Positions 36,105-45,411 are shown, numbered from the stretch's first letter. The stretch is 64,000 nt of DNA from Streptomyces orinoci (GCF_003121295.1 NZ_PHNC01000031.1:1676439-1740438); one strand, 5' to 3'. Numbers and translations are program-made. The notes: generated by a model from the letters alone, not told the origin.

Positions 36105-38210
36105 ATGAAACCCACCGACAGCGCCGAACCGGTATCACGGCTGCGCCGGGATCCACCGCATGCGCTCCCGGTGATCTGCATCCCTCTGGCGGCGCTGGTG
36201 CTGGCCGTCGGCGTGGTGTGCAGCTTCACCGCCGGCCGGGCGGTGTTCCCCGGCCATACCGTGGGCTGGTCGCTGGCCACCCTCACCGCGCTGATCGTCG
36301 CCCATCTGGTGGCGCTCGGCCGGGACCGGTGGTGGGGCGGCACCGGCTCCGGCGCCGCCCTCACCCTGGCGGTGCTGCTGCTCTTCGGCTGGATCCCGGC
36401 CGCCCTGATCGGCATGGCGGTGGTCACCTTTGTGGCCATCGCCCGCCGGCACCGCTGGCGCCAGGCGTTACTCCACTGCGCCGTGGACATCCTCGGAGTC
36501 GCGGCGGGCGGACTGGTGCTGAGCGCCTGGGGCACCGATGTGAGCGTGGAGAATCCCTGGCTGCCGGACCTCTGGCGGCTGGGGGACGTCCCGGAGATCG
36601 CACTGGCCGCCTTTGTCTATCTGGCCGTCACCCGCGCCCTGCTATGGCGCTATCTGGCCCCCGGGAACGGGCTGACCACCAATCTCGCCCGGGCCGCCCT
36701 CTGGCGGCAGGCCCTGGTCGGCGGCGCCCTGCTGGGCATCGCCCCGCTGATCGCCGTGGTCGCCGACCACGCCCCGCTGCTGCTCCCGCTGTTCGCGGTG
36801 CCGCTGATCGCCCTGGACTCCACCCTGTGGATCGCCCACGCCCGCGCCGAGGAGCAGCTGCGCGACCCGCTCACCGGACTGCCCAACCGGCAGTGGCTGC
36901 TGGAGCGCACCTGGGCCGCGCTGGACGAGGCGGAGGAGTCCGCCGACCGGACGGCCCTGGTCCTGATCGACCTGGACCGCTTCCGGTCCGTCAATGACAC
37001 TCTCGGTCATCTGGCCGGGGACCGGCTGCTGTTGCAGATCGCCGCCCGGCTTCGGCTGGCCCTGCCACGCGACGCCGAGGCCGCCCGGCTGGGCGGCGAT
37101 GAGTTCGCGGTGCTGCTGCCGGTCACCGACTCCCTCACCAGCGCCCAGCGGGTGGCCCGTTCCCTGGTGGCCGCCCTGGGCTCGCCCCTGGACCTGGACG
37201 GGCTCACCCTGGTGCTGGAGGCCAGCGCCGGAGTCGCGGTCTACCCCGACCACGCGCTGGACGCCGAGGGGCTGCTGCGGCGCGCCGATGTGGCCATGTA
37301 CCAGGCCAAGCGGGACCGCAGCGGGGTGGAGGTCTACGAGGCCCGGCGGGACGGCAACACCCCCGACCGGCTGGGGCTGTTGGGCGACCTGCGGCGGGCG
37401 CTGGACGCGGGCGAGGTGGAGCTGCACTACCAGCCCAAGGTCGGCTTCGACGGACATGTCGAGGGCCTGGAGGCCCTGGTGCGCTGGGTGCACCCCGAGC
37501 GGGGGCGGATCTCCCCGGATGAGTTCATCGCCATCGCCGAGTCCTCCGGGCTGATGCCCCGGCTGACCGAGTACGTCCTGGAGACCGCGCTGGCCCAGGT
37601 CGCCCGGTGGCGGGCGATGGGCCTTGAGGTGCCGGTCGCGGTCAATGTCTCCCCGCGCGATGTGCACACCCCCGGCTTCGCCGGCTCGGTGGCCGCCCGG
37701 CTGGCCCGGCACGGGGTCCCGCCGGGAGCGCTCCAGCTGGAGATAACCGAGCACGTCCTGCTGGAGGACCCGCAGCGGGCGGCCGACACCCTGGCCGGGC
37801 TCACCGGGCATGGCGTGAAGATGTCCCTGGACGACTTCGGCACCGGCTACTCCTCGCTGGTCCATCTGCGGCGGCTGCCGGTGAGCGAGCTGAAGATCGA
37901 CCGTTCCTTTGTGGCCCGGCTGGCCATCGACAACGAGGACGCGGAGATCGTCCGCTGCACGCTGGACCTGGCCCACTCACTGGGGCTGCTGGTGGTTGCC
38001 GAGGGCGTGGAGGACGACGAGACCTGGGAGCGGCTGCGGGATCTGGGGTGCGATGCGGTGCAGGGGTGGCTGGTGGCGGCCGCGATGCCGGCCGATGAGA
38101 CGACGGCCTGGCTTCGCCTCCGCAGCGAGAGCGGCTGGCACCGGGAGGGTGCGGCTCCGCTGCCCCGGGTAGTCCCCGCGGCCGCGGCCGAGGAGGATGC
38201 GGTCACGTAG
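36105..38210 (+). CDS. rmdB: membrane GGDEF-EAL c-di-GMP enzyme, RmdB-like
   Basis: A 701-residue protein with about seven membrane segments in the first 235 residues, then GGDEF (RLGGDEFAVLL near residue 330) and EAL domains (GLEALVRWVHPE near 455). The EAL domain keeps its catalytic set: EAL, VNVSPRD, EITEHVLLE, SLDDFGTGYSSL, KIDRSF and VAEGVED, so phosphodiesterase activity is expected. GGDEF is intact, but the RxxD inhibition site before it is absent (PRDAEAARL). In S. coelicolor the homologous gene next to ligA is RmdB, which degrades c-di-GMP and affects development; the symbol is by that synteny, from memory. ATG 36105 follows GAGAGGGAC; the frame is open to 35931. Confidence 0.82.
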   Translation: MKPTDSAEPVSRLRRDPPHALPVICIPLAALVLAVGVVCSFTAGRAVFPGHTVGWSLATLTALIVAHLVALGRDRWWGGTGSGAALTLAVLLLFGWIPAALIGMAVVTFVAIARRHRWRQALLHCAVDILGVAAGGLVLSAWGTDVSVENPWLPDLWRLGDVPEIALAAFVYLAVTRALLWRYLAPGNGLTTNLARAALWRQALVGGALLGIAPLIAVVADHAPLLLPLFAVPLIALDSTLWIAHARAEEQLRDPLTGLPNRQWLLERTWAALDEAEESADRTALVLIDLDRFRSVNDTLGHLAGDRLLLQIAARLRLALPRDAEAARLGGDEFAVLLPVTDSLTSAQRVARSLVAALGSPLDLDGLTLVLEASAGVAVYPDHALDAEGLLRRADVAMYQAKRDRSGVEVYEARRDGNTPDRLGLLGDLRRALDAGEVELHYQPKVGFDGHVEGLEALVRWVHPERGRISPDEFIAIAESSGLMPRLTEYVLETALAQVARWRAMGLEVPVAVNVSPRDVHTPGFAGSVAARLARHGVPPGALQLEITEHVLLEDPQRAADTLAGLTGHGVKMSLDDFGTGYSSLVHLRRLPVSELKIDRSFVARLAIDNEDAEIVRCTLDLAHSLGLLVVAEGVEDDETWERLRDLGCDAVQGWLVAAAMPADETTAWLRLRSESGWHREGAAPLPRVVPAAAAEEDAVT

Positions 38211-38252
38211 GGCGTCACATAGGGCGGGTTCGCAGTCGGGTGCGGGCCGTCC

Positions 38253-38370
38253 TGGGCTGGTCGCGCAGTTCCCCGCGCCCCTGACGGGGCACGTGTCCGC
38301 CGGTTGTGGGCAGTCGTTCCGCAGGGCGGAACGGGTGGGCACAACCGGCCACCGGGCCGCAGCCGGCGAC
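38253..38370 (-). repeat. Streptomyces intergenic palindromic repeat, copy 3
   Basis: Shares GGCTGGTCGCGCAGTTCCCC and GCGCCCCTGACGGGGC with copy 1, then GTTGTGGGCAGTCGTTCCGC and a GTGGGCACAAC partner arm. It fills the gap between the c-di-GMP gene and the gatC promoter. Confidence 0.7.
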
Positions 38371-38422
38371 GAACCACGCACGCTCCGGCCAAACCGTTTC
38401 GCGGCCACCGCGCACCGAGCCA

Positions 38423-38428
38423 TAGGAT
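38423..38428 (+). promoter_or_regulatory. -10 box of the gatC-gatA-gatB promoter
   Basis: TAGGAT, a consensus-type Streptomyces -10, lies 38 nt before the gatC ATG. A GTTTCG at about 38395-38400 is a possible but poor -35. Confidence 0.5.
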
Positions 38429-38466
38429 TGGGCGCGAAACCACCCACTCACCCTGAGGATCGCTGC

Positions 38467-38763
38467 ATGCCTGGCATCACGCGCGAGGAGGTCGCCCACC
38501 TCGCCCGGCTGGCGCGCCTGGAGCTGCGGGACGAAGAGCTCGATCACTTCGCCACCCAGCTCGACGACATCATCGGCGCGGTCGCTCGCGTCTCCGAGGT
38601 CGCCGAACAGGACGTACCGCCGACGTCGCACCCGCTGCCGCTGACCAACGTCATGCGCCCGGACGAGGTCCGTCCGTCGCTGACGCCCGAGCAGGCGCTC
38701 TCCGGCGCCCCCGCCCAGGAGCAGCAGCGTTTCAAGGTGCCGCAGATCCTGGGGGAGGAGTGA
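38467..38763 (+). CDS. gatC: Asp-tRNA(Asn)/Glu-tRNA(Gln) amidotransferase subunit C
   Basis: A 98-residue subunit that wraps around GatA and GatB and stabilises the transamidosome. It is complete: ITREEVAHLARLARLELRDEELDHFATQLDDII, then DVPPTSHPLPLTNVMRPDEV, and a C-terminal FKVPQILGEE that is typical of GatC. ATG 38467 has GAGGA upstream. It is the first gene of gatC-gatA-ORF-gatB. The complex converts Glu-tRNA(Gln) to Gln-tRNA(Gln), needed in organisms without glutaminyl-tRNA synthetase. Confidence 0.96.
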   Translation: MPGITREEVAHLARLARLELRDEELDHFATQLDDIIGAVARVSEVAEQDVPPTSHPLPLTNVMRPDEVRPSLTPEQALSGAPAQEQQRFKVPQILGEE

Positions 38764-38765
38764 CC

Positions 38766-40262
38766 ATGACCACCGAGCTGATCAAGCTGACCGCCGCCGA
38801 GATTGCGGCGAAGATCGCCTCCGGCGAGGTCACCGCCGTCCAGGTCACCGAGGCCCACCTGGCCCGGATCGAGGCCGTGGACGAGAAGGTGCACGCCTTC
38901 CTGCATGTGGACCGCGAGGGCGCGCTGGCCCAGGCCCGTGCCGTGGACGCCAAGCGCGAGCGCGGCGAGAAGCTGGGCCCGCTGGCCGGTGTCCCGCTGG
39001 CGCTGAAGGACATCTTCACCACCGAGGGCGTGCCGACCACCGTCGGTTCCAAGATCCTCGAGGGCTGGATCCCGCCGTATGACGCGACGCTCACCAAGCG
39101 CCTCAAGGACGCCGGCGTCGTCATCCTCGGCAAGACCAATATGGACGAGTTCGCCATGGGCTCCTCCACCGAGAACAGCGCCTACGGCCCCACCGGCAAC
39201 CCCTGGGACCTGACCAAGATCCCCGGCGGCTCCGGCGGCGGCTCCTCCGCCGCGCTGGCCGCCTATGAGGCCCCGCTCGCCATCGGCACCGACACCGGCG
39301 GTTCCATCCGCCAGCCGGCCGCCGTCACCGGCACCGTCGGCGTCAAGCCCACCTATGGCGCGGTCTCCCGCTACGGCATGGTGGCCTTCTCCTCCTCGCT
39401 GGACCAGGGCGGCCCCTGCGCCCGTACCGTGCTGGACGCGGCCCTGCTGCATGAGGTGATCGCCGGTCACGACCCGCTGGACTCCACCTCCATCGACGCC
39501 CCGGTCCCGCCGGTGGTCGAGGCGGCCCGCAACGGCTCGGTGGCCGGCATGCGGGTCGGCGTGGTCAAGCAGTTCCGCGGCGAGGGCTACCAGGCCGGTG
39601 TGATCCAGCGCTTCGACGAGTCGGTGGAGCTGCTCAAGGAGCTGGGCGCCGAGATCGTCGAGCTGGACTGCCCGTCCTTCGACCTGGCGCTGGCCGCGTA
39701 CTACCTGATCGCGCCGTCCGAGTGCTCCTCCAACCTGGCCCGCTTCGACGGCCTGCGCTATGGCCTGCGGACCGGTGACGACGGCACCCGCTCGGCCGAG
39801 GAGGTCACCTCGCTGACCCGTGAGGCCGGCTTCGGCCCCGAGGTCAAGCGCCGGGTGATGCTCGGCACCTATGCGCTCAGCTCCGGCTACTACGACGCCT
39901 ACTACGGCTCCGCGCAGAAGGTCCGCACCCTGATCACCCGGGACTTCGAGAAGGCCTTCGAGCAGGTCGATGTGATCGTCTCGCCGACCACCCCGACCAC
40001 CGCCTTCGCGATCGGCGAGCGCGCCGACGACCCGATGGCGATGTACCTGGCGGACCTGTGCACCATCCCGACCAACCTGGCGGGCAACGCGGCCATGTCG
40101 CTGCCGTGCGGCCTCGCCCCGGAGGACGGGCTCCCCGTGGGGCTCCAGATCATCGCCCCGGCCATGAAGGACGACCGGCTCTACAAGGTCGGCGCGGCCG
40201 TCGAGGCCGCGTTCAACGACCGCTGGGGCCACCCGCTTTTGGAGGAGGCACCGCAGCTGTGA
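38766..40262 (+). CDS. gatA: Asp-tRNA(Asn)/Glu-tRNA(Gln) amidotransferase subunit A
   Basis: A 498-residue amidase subunit that releases ammonia from glutamine. The amidase-signature triad is complete: K81 in ALKDIFT, S156 in PGGSGGGSSA and S180 in TDTGGSIRQPA. ATG 38766 sits just after the gatC stop, with GGGGGAGGAG at 38751-38760; an overlapping GTG at 38760 is the alternative. Its stop overlaps the GTG of the small next gene. Ammonia passes to GatB in the holoenzyme. Confidence 0.97.
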   Translation: MTTELIKLTAAEIAAKIASGEVTAVQVTEAHLARIEAVDEKVHAFLHVDREGALAQARAVDAKRERGEKLGPLAGVPLALKDIFTTEGVPTTVGSKILEGWIPPYDATLTKRLKDAGVVILGKTNMDEFAMGSSTENSAYGPTGNPWDLTKIPGGSGGGSSAALAAYEAPLAIGTDTGGSIRQPAAVTGTVGVKPTYGAVSRYGMVAFSSSLDQGGPCARTVLDAALLHEVIAGHDPLDSTSIDAPVPPVVEAARNGSVAGMRVGVVKQFRGEGYQAGVIQRFDESVELLKELGAEIVELDCPSFDLALAAYYLIAPSECSSNLARFDGLRYGLRTGDDGTRSAEEVTSLTREAGFGPEVKRRVMLGTYALSSGYYDAYYGSAQKVRTLITRDFEKAFEQVDVIVSPTTPTTAFAIGERADDPMAMYLADLCTIPTNLAGNAAMSLPCGLAPEDGLPVGLQIIAPAMKDDRLYKVGAAVEAAFNDRWGHPLLEEAPQL

Positions 40263-40498
40263 GCGCGATCAAGAAGGCCAAGGGCTTCAAGAAGTCCAAG
40301 GCAGGCACGTATCTGTCCATCGGCACCACGCTGTTCGGCGCGGTGAGCGTGGTCAAGCAGGTGAAGCAGGCGCGCGGCGAGCAGGACACGCTCCAGCTGG
40401 TCGATGCGGTGGTCTCCGCCGCCGCCATCGTCACCGGCGTCGCCCTGCTCGTCCGCGAGCTGCGCCGGATGAACACCGACGACGTCCTCGCGGGCTGA
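40259..40498 (+). CDS. small conserved protein between gatA and gatB
   Basis: A 79-residue protein of unknown function whose GTG overlaps the gatA stop (GTGA). A basic N-terminus (SAIKKAKGFKKSKAGTY) is followed by a mildly hydrophobic segment (LSIGTTLFGAVSVVKQ), a charged middle and a second hydrophobic segment (AVVSAAAIVTGVALLVREL). Two membrane helices or one amphipathic and one membrane helix are possible. From memory a small gene sits at this place in other streptomycetes, which argues for a real function coupled to gatCAB expression, but no role is known. Confidence 0.75.
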   Translation: MSAIKKAKGFKKSKAGTYLSIGTTLFGAVSVVKQVKQARGEQDTLQLVDAVVSAAAIVTGVALLVRELRRMNTDDVLAG

Positions 40499-40523
40499 GC
40501 CGGGACTGAGAGGTAAGTTTTCC

Positions 40524-42032
40524 GTGACCGTCACTGAACTGGTCCCGTTCGAGGACGCGTTGGCGTCCTACGACCCCGTCATGGGCCTGGAGGTCCATGT
40601 CGAGCTCGGCACCAAGACCAAGATGTTCTGCGGGTGTTCCACCGAACTGGGCGCCGAGCCCAACTCGCAGACCTGCCCCACCTGCCTCGGCATGCCCGGC
40701 TCCCTCCCGGTGGTCAACGCCGTGGGCGTGGAGTCCGCCATCAAGATCGGCCTCGCGCTCAACTGCGAGATCGCCGAATGGTGCCGCTTTGCCCGGAAGA
40801 ACTACTTCTATCCGGACATGCCGAAGAACTTCCAGACCTCCCAGTACGACGAGCCCATCGCCTTCAACGGCTACCTGGACGTCCAGCTGGAGGACGGCGA
40901 GGTCTTCCGGGTGGAGATCGAGCGGGCCCATATGGAGGAGGACACCGGCAAGTCCACGCATGTGGGCGGCGCCACCGGCCGTATCCATGGCGCCCAGCAC
41001 TCGCTGCTGGACTACAACCGGGCCGGCATCCCGCTGATCGAGATCGTCACCAAGCCCATCACGGGCGCCGGTGCGCGCGCCCCCGAGGTCGCCAAGGCGT
41101 ATGTCGCCGAACTGCGCGAGCTCATCCGGGTGTTGCGGGTCTCCGAGGCCCGGATGGAGATGGGCCAGATGCGCTGCGACGTCAACCTGTCGCTGCGCCC
41201 CATCGGCACCGAGAAGTTCGGCACCCGCTCCGAGACCAAGAACGTCAACTCGCTGCGCAGCGTGGAGCGCGCGGTGCGGTTCGAGGTCCAGCGGCACGCG
41301 GCGGTGCTGCGCTCCGGCGGCACCATCGTGCAGGAGACCCGGCACTTCCACGAGGACGACGGCTCCACCACCTCGGGCCGGATCAAGGAAGAGGCCGAGG
41401 ACTACCGCTACTTCCCCGAGCCGGACCTGGTGCCGGTGGCCCCCTCCCGTGAGTGGGTCGAGGAACTGCGGGCGGCCCTGCCGGAGTTGCCGCGTGTGCG
41501 CCGCAACCGGCTGCGTGAGGAGTGGGGCATCTCGGCGCATGAGATGCAGTCCCTGCTCAACGCGGGCGCCATCGACCTGATCCTGGCCACCATCGACGCG
41601 GGTGCCGACGCGGCCTCCGCCCGTAAGTGGTGGATGGGCGAGCTGGCCCGCCGGGCCAACGAGGACGGCGTGGAGCTGCCCGCGCTGCCCATCACCCCCG
41701 AGCAGGTGGCCCGGGTCTCGGCGCTGGTCGCCGAGGGTTCCCTCAATGACAAGCTGGCCCGCCAGGTGATCGAAGGCGTGCTGGCCGGCGAGGGCGGGCC
41801 GGACGAGGTCGTGGACAAGCGCGGCCTGAAGGTGGTCTCCGACGAGGGCGCCCTGGGCACCGCCGTGGACGAGGCGATCGCGGCCAACGCGGCCATCGCC
41901 GACAAGATCCGCGGCGGCAAGGTCGCGGCGGCCGGTGCGCTGGTCGGCGCGGTGATGAAGGCGACCCGCGGGCAGGCGGACGCGGCCCGGGTGCGTGAAC
42001 TGATCCTCGAGCGGCTTGCCCCGAGAGGATGA
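40524..42032 (+). CDS. gatB: Asp-tRNA(Asn)/Glu-tRNA(Gln) amidotransferase subunit B
   Basis: A 502-residue subunit that binds the mischarged tRNA and activates its carboxylate with ATP. The cradle domain begins YDPVMGLEVHVELGTKTKMFCGC, with TCPTCLGMPGSLPVVN for the zinc/metal site and KNYFYPDMPKNFQTSQYD downstream; a helical domain and the YqeY-like tail (VAAAGALVGAVMKATRGQADAARVRELI) complete it. GTG 40524 is the start. The conserved cysteines (CGCS, TCPTC) suggest the zinc form. It closes the gat operon and is followed by a very strong hairpin. Confidence 0.97.
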   Translation: MTVTELVPFEDALASYDPVMGLEVHVELGTKTKMFCGCSTELGAEPNSQTCPTCLGMPGSLPVVNAVGVESAIKIGLALNCEIAEWCRFARKNYFYPDMPKNFQTSQYDEPIAFNGYLDVQLEDGEVFRVEIERAHMEEDTGKSTHVGGATGRIHGAQHSLLDYNRAGIPLIEIVTKPITGAGARAPEVAKAYVAELRELIRVLRVSEARMEMGQMRCDVNLSLRPIGTEKFGTRSETKNVNSLRSVERAVRFEVQRHAAVLRSGGTIVQETRHFHEDDGSTTSGRIKEEAEDYRYFPEPDLVPVAPSREWVEELRAALPELPRVRRNRLREEWGISAHEMQSLLNAGAIDLILATIDAGADAASARKWWMGELARRANEDGVELPALPITPEQVARVSALVAEGSLNDKLARQVIEGVLAGEGGPDEVVDKRGLKVVSDEGALGTAVDEAIAANAAIADKIRGGKVAAAGALVGAVMKATRGQADAARVRELILERLAPRG

Positions 42033-42082
42033 TCAAGCACAGCCTGGAGAAGCTCGGCGTCGAAGGCTGAGCCCGGCCGAAT

Positions 42083-42137
42083 CGGTACGACGATGGCCGC
42101 CCCTCCCGCTGCGGGAGGGGCGGCCATCGTCGTACCG
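42083..42137 (+). terminator. 27-bp perfect hairpin after gatB
   Basis: The left arm 42083-42109 (CGGTACGACGATGGCCGCCC plus CTCCCGC) is the exact reverse complement of the right arm 42111-42137, with a single T between them. The real loop would be a few bases at the tip. No T tract follows. It should block both read-through and antisense transcription. Confidence 0.85.
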
Positions 42138-42281
42138 GTGAGCAGACCGTACTGGTGATATAGGCGATCAGTCGCAGTTGGCCGGAATTGTTCGCTACCT
42201 CCCCCGGCGCCGGAAAGGGTCCGGCATGATCCCGTCGGACGGGCCGGTGAGCGTGCCCGCACTCCACGGCTGGGGGTTGCA

Positions 42282-42863
42282 ATGCGACGGTTGACCACCG
42301 CGCTGGCCGCTTTTCTGCTGGCCGGCGCCGGGATGACGGCCGCGACGGCGTCGGTGGCGGCCCACCACGGGGCCGACAGGCCCGCCGTCTGCCGGGCCGT
42401 GGACTGGGGCAGCCGCCCCAAGGCCCGGGCCGAGGCCGACACCAAGCCGCTGACCGACATCAGGGTCGGCCGGCACGACTGCTTCGACCGCATGGTGTTC
42501 GATGTCCATATCCCCGGAGATCACCCGATCGGGTACCGGGTGCACTACGTGGACAAGCTCTATCAGGACGGTTCCGGGTCGATGATCCCGGTGCGGACCG
42601 GGGCGGTGCTGGAGATCCGGGTGGCCGCCCCCAGCTTCGATGTGGAGGCGGGCAGTGCCCGCTACCCGGGACGGGCCGGAAAACCGCTGCCCGGAGTGGA
42701 CCTCAGCGGCTTCCGGACCTTCCGGGAGGCCAGGTTCGGCGGCAGCTTCGAGGGAGACACCCAGGTCGGCCTGGTGGTGCGGGCCCGGCTGCCGTTCCGG
42801 GTCTTCCAGCTGGGCAACCACCTGGTGGTGGATGTGGCCCACAGCTGGCGCGAACTGCGCTGA
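42282..42863 (+). CDS. secreted AMIN-like domain protein
   Basis: A 193-residue exported protein with a signal peptide (RRLTTALAAFLLAGAGMTAATASVAAHH). The mature domain resembles the AMIN-like beta-sandwich of actinobacterial envelope proteins: DIRVGRHDCFDRMVFDVH, GYRVHYVDKL, GAVLEIRVAAPSFD and VGLVVRARLPFRVFQLGNHLVVDVAH. Such domains are thought to bind cell-wall or periplasmic partners; here there is no enzyme domain. Two cysteines (VCRAV and DCFD) could pair. ATG 42282 has a GGGGG-type site. Separated from gatB by the long hairpin. Confidence 0.75.
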   Translation: MRRLTTALAAFLLAGAGMTAATASVAAHHGADRPAVCRAVDWGSRPKARAEADTKPLTDIRVGRHDCFDRMVFDVHIPGDHPIGYRVHYVDKLYQDGSGSMIPVRTGAVLEIRVAAPSFDVEAGSARYPGRAGKPLPGVDLSGFRTFREARFGGSFEGDTQVGLVVRARLPFRVFQLGNHLVVDVAHSWRELR

Positions 42864-43092
42864 ACGGACCAGCTGAACAGACCACCGGACAGGACGTCTT
42901 GTGTGGCTTGAGCCACACTTGAGGCATAAAAGGTCAATTGATCTCTTTCGGCTGTCACAGTGATGTGCTGTGCCCCGCCCGCGCCGCCGCGCGCCCCCTC
43001 GGCGAGGGCATACCACCAGCTCACTGCGGTCGAAAGCCACCAAGGATCAGTCCCGGCGACACGATGCGATCGCGAGACCCGGGAAGCGGCCC

Positions 43093-45330
43093 ATGACCTC
43101 ACTTGCCCGGTGGTGCCTGCGCCACCGCCTCGTCGTCATCGCGCTGTGGCTCCTGGCGCTGGCCGGCACCACGGCGGCCGCCACCCTCGCCGGCTCCGCC
43201 TACTCCGCCGACTACCGGGTGCCGGGCACCGAGTCGGCCCGGGCCACCGCCCTGCTGGACCGGCAGTTCCCCGGCCGGGGCGGCGAGGACACCATCGTCT
43301 GGCACACCGACCAGGGCACCGTACGCTCCGCCCACGTCAAGCGGGCCATGACCGAGGTGCTGCACAGAACCGCCACCCTGCCCGGCGTCACCTCGGTCAG
43401 CGGCCCGTACACCACCGGCGGCGCCGGACACGTCAGCAAGGACGGGCACACCGCCTACGCCGCCCTGACCTTCCGCGACGATGTGACCAAGGCGCAGGTC
43501 CAGCGAGTGGTGGACACCGCCCGCGGGGCCGAGGGCAACGGCCTGAAGGTGGCGCTGGGCGGCGGGGACATCGCCACCACCGAGAGCAAGGGCGGCCACC
43601 TCAGCGAGATCATCGGCATCGCGGTGGCGGCGGTGGTGCTCTTTGTGGTCTTCGGCTCGCTGGCCGCCAGCCTGTTGCCCATCGCCACCGCGCTGGTCGG
43701 CGTGGGCACCGCTGCCATGGGCACCCAGCTGCTGGGCCATCTGCTCCCGGTGGCCGATTTCGCGCCCATGCTGGGCACCCTGATCGGCCTGGGGGTGGGC
43801 ATCGACTACGCGCTGTTCATCGTCACCCGGCACCGCAAGGGGCTGCGCCAGGGACTGCCGGTGGCCCTCGCCGCCCAGCGGGCAGTGGCCACCACCGGCC
43901 GGGCGGTGGTGTTCGCCGGCGGCACCGTATGCGTCGCCCTGCTGGGCATGCTCATCCTCGGCCTGGGCTTCCTCACCGGGGTGGCCGTCGCCGCCTCGCT
44001 CACCGTGGTGCTCACCGTCGCCGCCTCCATCACCCTGCTGCCCGCCCTGCTCGGGCTGATCGGCGAGCGCGCCCTCAGCCGTCGCGAGCGCCGCCGCCTG
44101 GCCGTTTCCGGGCCCCGCCCGGACACCCCCACCACGCTGGCCGCCCGCTGGTCCGCCTTCGTGGAACGCCACCCCAAGGCACTGGGTACCCTGGCCGCCG
44201 CCGTGATGCTGGTGCTGGCGCTGCCGGTGGGCGCGCTGCACCTGGGCACCTCCGACCAGGGCACCGACCCCGCCACCAGCACCACCCGGCAGGCCTACGA
44301 CATGCTGGCCCGGGGCTTCGGGCCCGGTGTCAACGGCCCGCTGACCCTGGTGGCCGAGCTGGACGGGGCCGCCGACCGGCTGGCCTTCGACCGGCTGCCG
44401 GACCGGCTGCGGCACACCGAGGGCATCGCCTCGGTGGGCCACGCCACGCTCAGCGGCAATGGCTCCACCGGTGTGGTCACCGTGGTCCCCGCCACCTCAC
44501 CGCAGTCCAGGGCCACCAGCGAACTGGTCGGCCGGCTGCGCTCCACGGTGCTGCCGCAGGCCGCCGAGGGCACCGCCATGAAGGTCCGGGTCGGCGGGGT
44601 GACCGCCGGCTATGACGACTTCGCCGGCGTCATCCTCGGCAAACTCCCGCTGTTTGTGGGCACCGTGGTGTCCCTGGGCTGTCTGCTGCTGCTCCTGGCC
44701 TTCCGCAGCGTGGGCATACCGCTGAAGGCGGCCGTGATGAACATCGCCGCCGTCGCCTCCTCCTTCGGCCTGATCGTGGCGGTCTTCCAGTGGGGCTGGG
44801 GCAGCGAAGGGCTGGGCCTGGGCGCGGCGGGCCCGATAGAACCGTTCCTGCCGGTGGTGATGGTCTCGGTGCTCTTCGGGCTGTCCATGGACTACCAGGT
44901 GTTCCTGGTCAGCCGGATGTACGAGGAGTGGCTGGCGACCCGGGACAACCGCCGCGCGGTACGGGTCGGCCTCACCGAGACCAGCCGGGTCATCAACTCC
45001 GCGGCCGTCATCATGATTTCCGTCTTCCTCGCCTTTGTCCTCAGCGGAGACCGGGTCATCGCCATGTTCGGCATCGGACTGGCCGCCGCCGTCGCCCTGG
45101 ACGCGTTTGTCCTGCGCACCCTGCTGGTTCCGGCGCTGATGCATCTGCTGGGCGGGGCGAACTGGTGGCTGCCGGGGTGGCTGGAGCGGCGGCTGCCAAG
45201 AATCAGCATCGAACCGGCGGAATGCGGCGTGCCTGCGGCGCGGTTGGGGGTGCCCCGTAAGGGGCGCGGGGCGGATTCATATGCGGCTCCGCCGCGTGGG
45301 CGCGACCAGCCGCCCACGGCCCGCACGTAG
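43093..45330 (+). CDS. MMPL/RND family transporter
   Basis: A 745-residue membrane protein of the MMPL (actinobacterial RND) family with two repeats of one membrane segment, an outer loop and five segments. The first loop has YSADYRVPGTESARATALLDRQFPG, and the conserved transmembrane motifs are GVGIDYALFIVTR and FGLSMDYQVFLVSR, with Asp residues that carry protons in the family. It exports lipids or other hydrophobic compounds; the substrate is unknown. ATG 43093 follows GGGAAG. The last 25 or so residues (RKGRGADSYAAPPRGRDQPPTART) are encoded by the intergenic repeat at 45252, so the original stop was probably earlier or lost. Confidence 0.88.
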   Translation: MTSLARWCLRHRLVVIALWLLALAGTTAAATLAGSAYSADYRVPGTESARATALLDRQFPGRGGEDTIVWHTDQGTVRSAHVKRAMTEVLHRTATLPGVTSVSGPYTTGGAGHVSKDGHTAYAALTFRDDVTKAQVQRVVDTARGAEGNGLKVALGGGDIATTESKGGHLSEIIGIAVAAVVLFVVFGSLAASLLPIATALVGVGTAAMGTQLLGHLLPVADFAPMLGTLIGLGVGIDYALFIVTRHRKGLRQGLPVALAAQRAVATTGRAVVFAGGTVCVALLGMLILGLGFLTGVAVAASLTVVLTVAASITLLPALLGLIGERALSRRERRRLAVSGPRPDTPTTLAARWSAFVERHPKALGTLAAAVMLVLALPVGALHLGTSDQGTDPATSTTRQAYDMLARGFGPGVNGPLTLVAELDGAADRLAFDRLPDRLRHTEGIASVGHATLSGNGSTGVVTVVPATSPQSRATSELVGRLRSTVLPQAAEGTAMKVRVGGVTAGYDDFAGVILGKLPLFVGTVVSLGCLLLLLAFRSVGIPLKAAVMNIAAVASSFGLIVAVFQWGWGSEGLGLGAAGPIEPFLPVVMVSVLFGLSMDYQVFLVSRMYEEWLATRDNRRAVRVGLTETSRVINSAAVIMISVFLAFVLSGDRVIAMFGIGLAAAVALDAFVLRTLLVPALMHLLGGANWWLPGWLERRLPRISIEPAECGVPAARLGVPRKGRGADSYAAPPRGRDQPPTART
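45252..45330 (+). repeat. Streptomyces intergenic palindromic repeat, copy 4 (inside the MMPL 3' end)
   Basis: Contains GTAAGGGGCGCGGGGC, ATGCGGCTCCGCCGCGTGGG, CGCGACCAGCCGCCC and ends GCCCGCACGTAG, where TAG is the MMPL stop. In same orientation as copies 2 and 6, opposite to copy 5. Confidence 0.75.
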
Positions 45331-45411
45331 GTGGTGTCTGGCGGCTCAGGGCCGTGCCATCGCCGGGCGCGGTTCCTCCGGTGAGCGGCCCCATGCCGTC
45401 GGTCACGGGTC

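Noticed and set aside
42029..42070. 13-codon ORF (MIKHSLEKLGVEG) overlapping the gatB stop as ATGA
   Set aside because: The GAGAGG site is too close to the ATG, there is no composition argument and it ends before the terminator; possible but unsupported.
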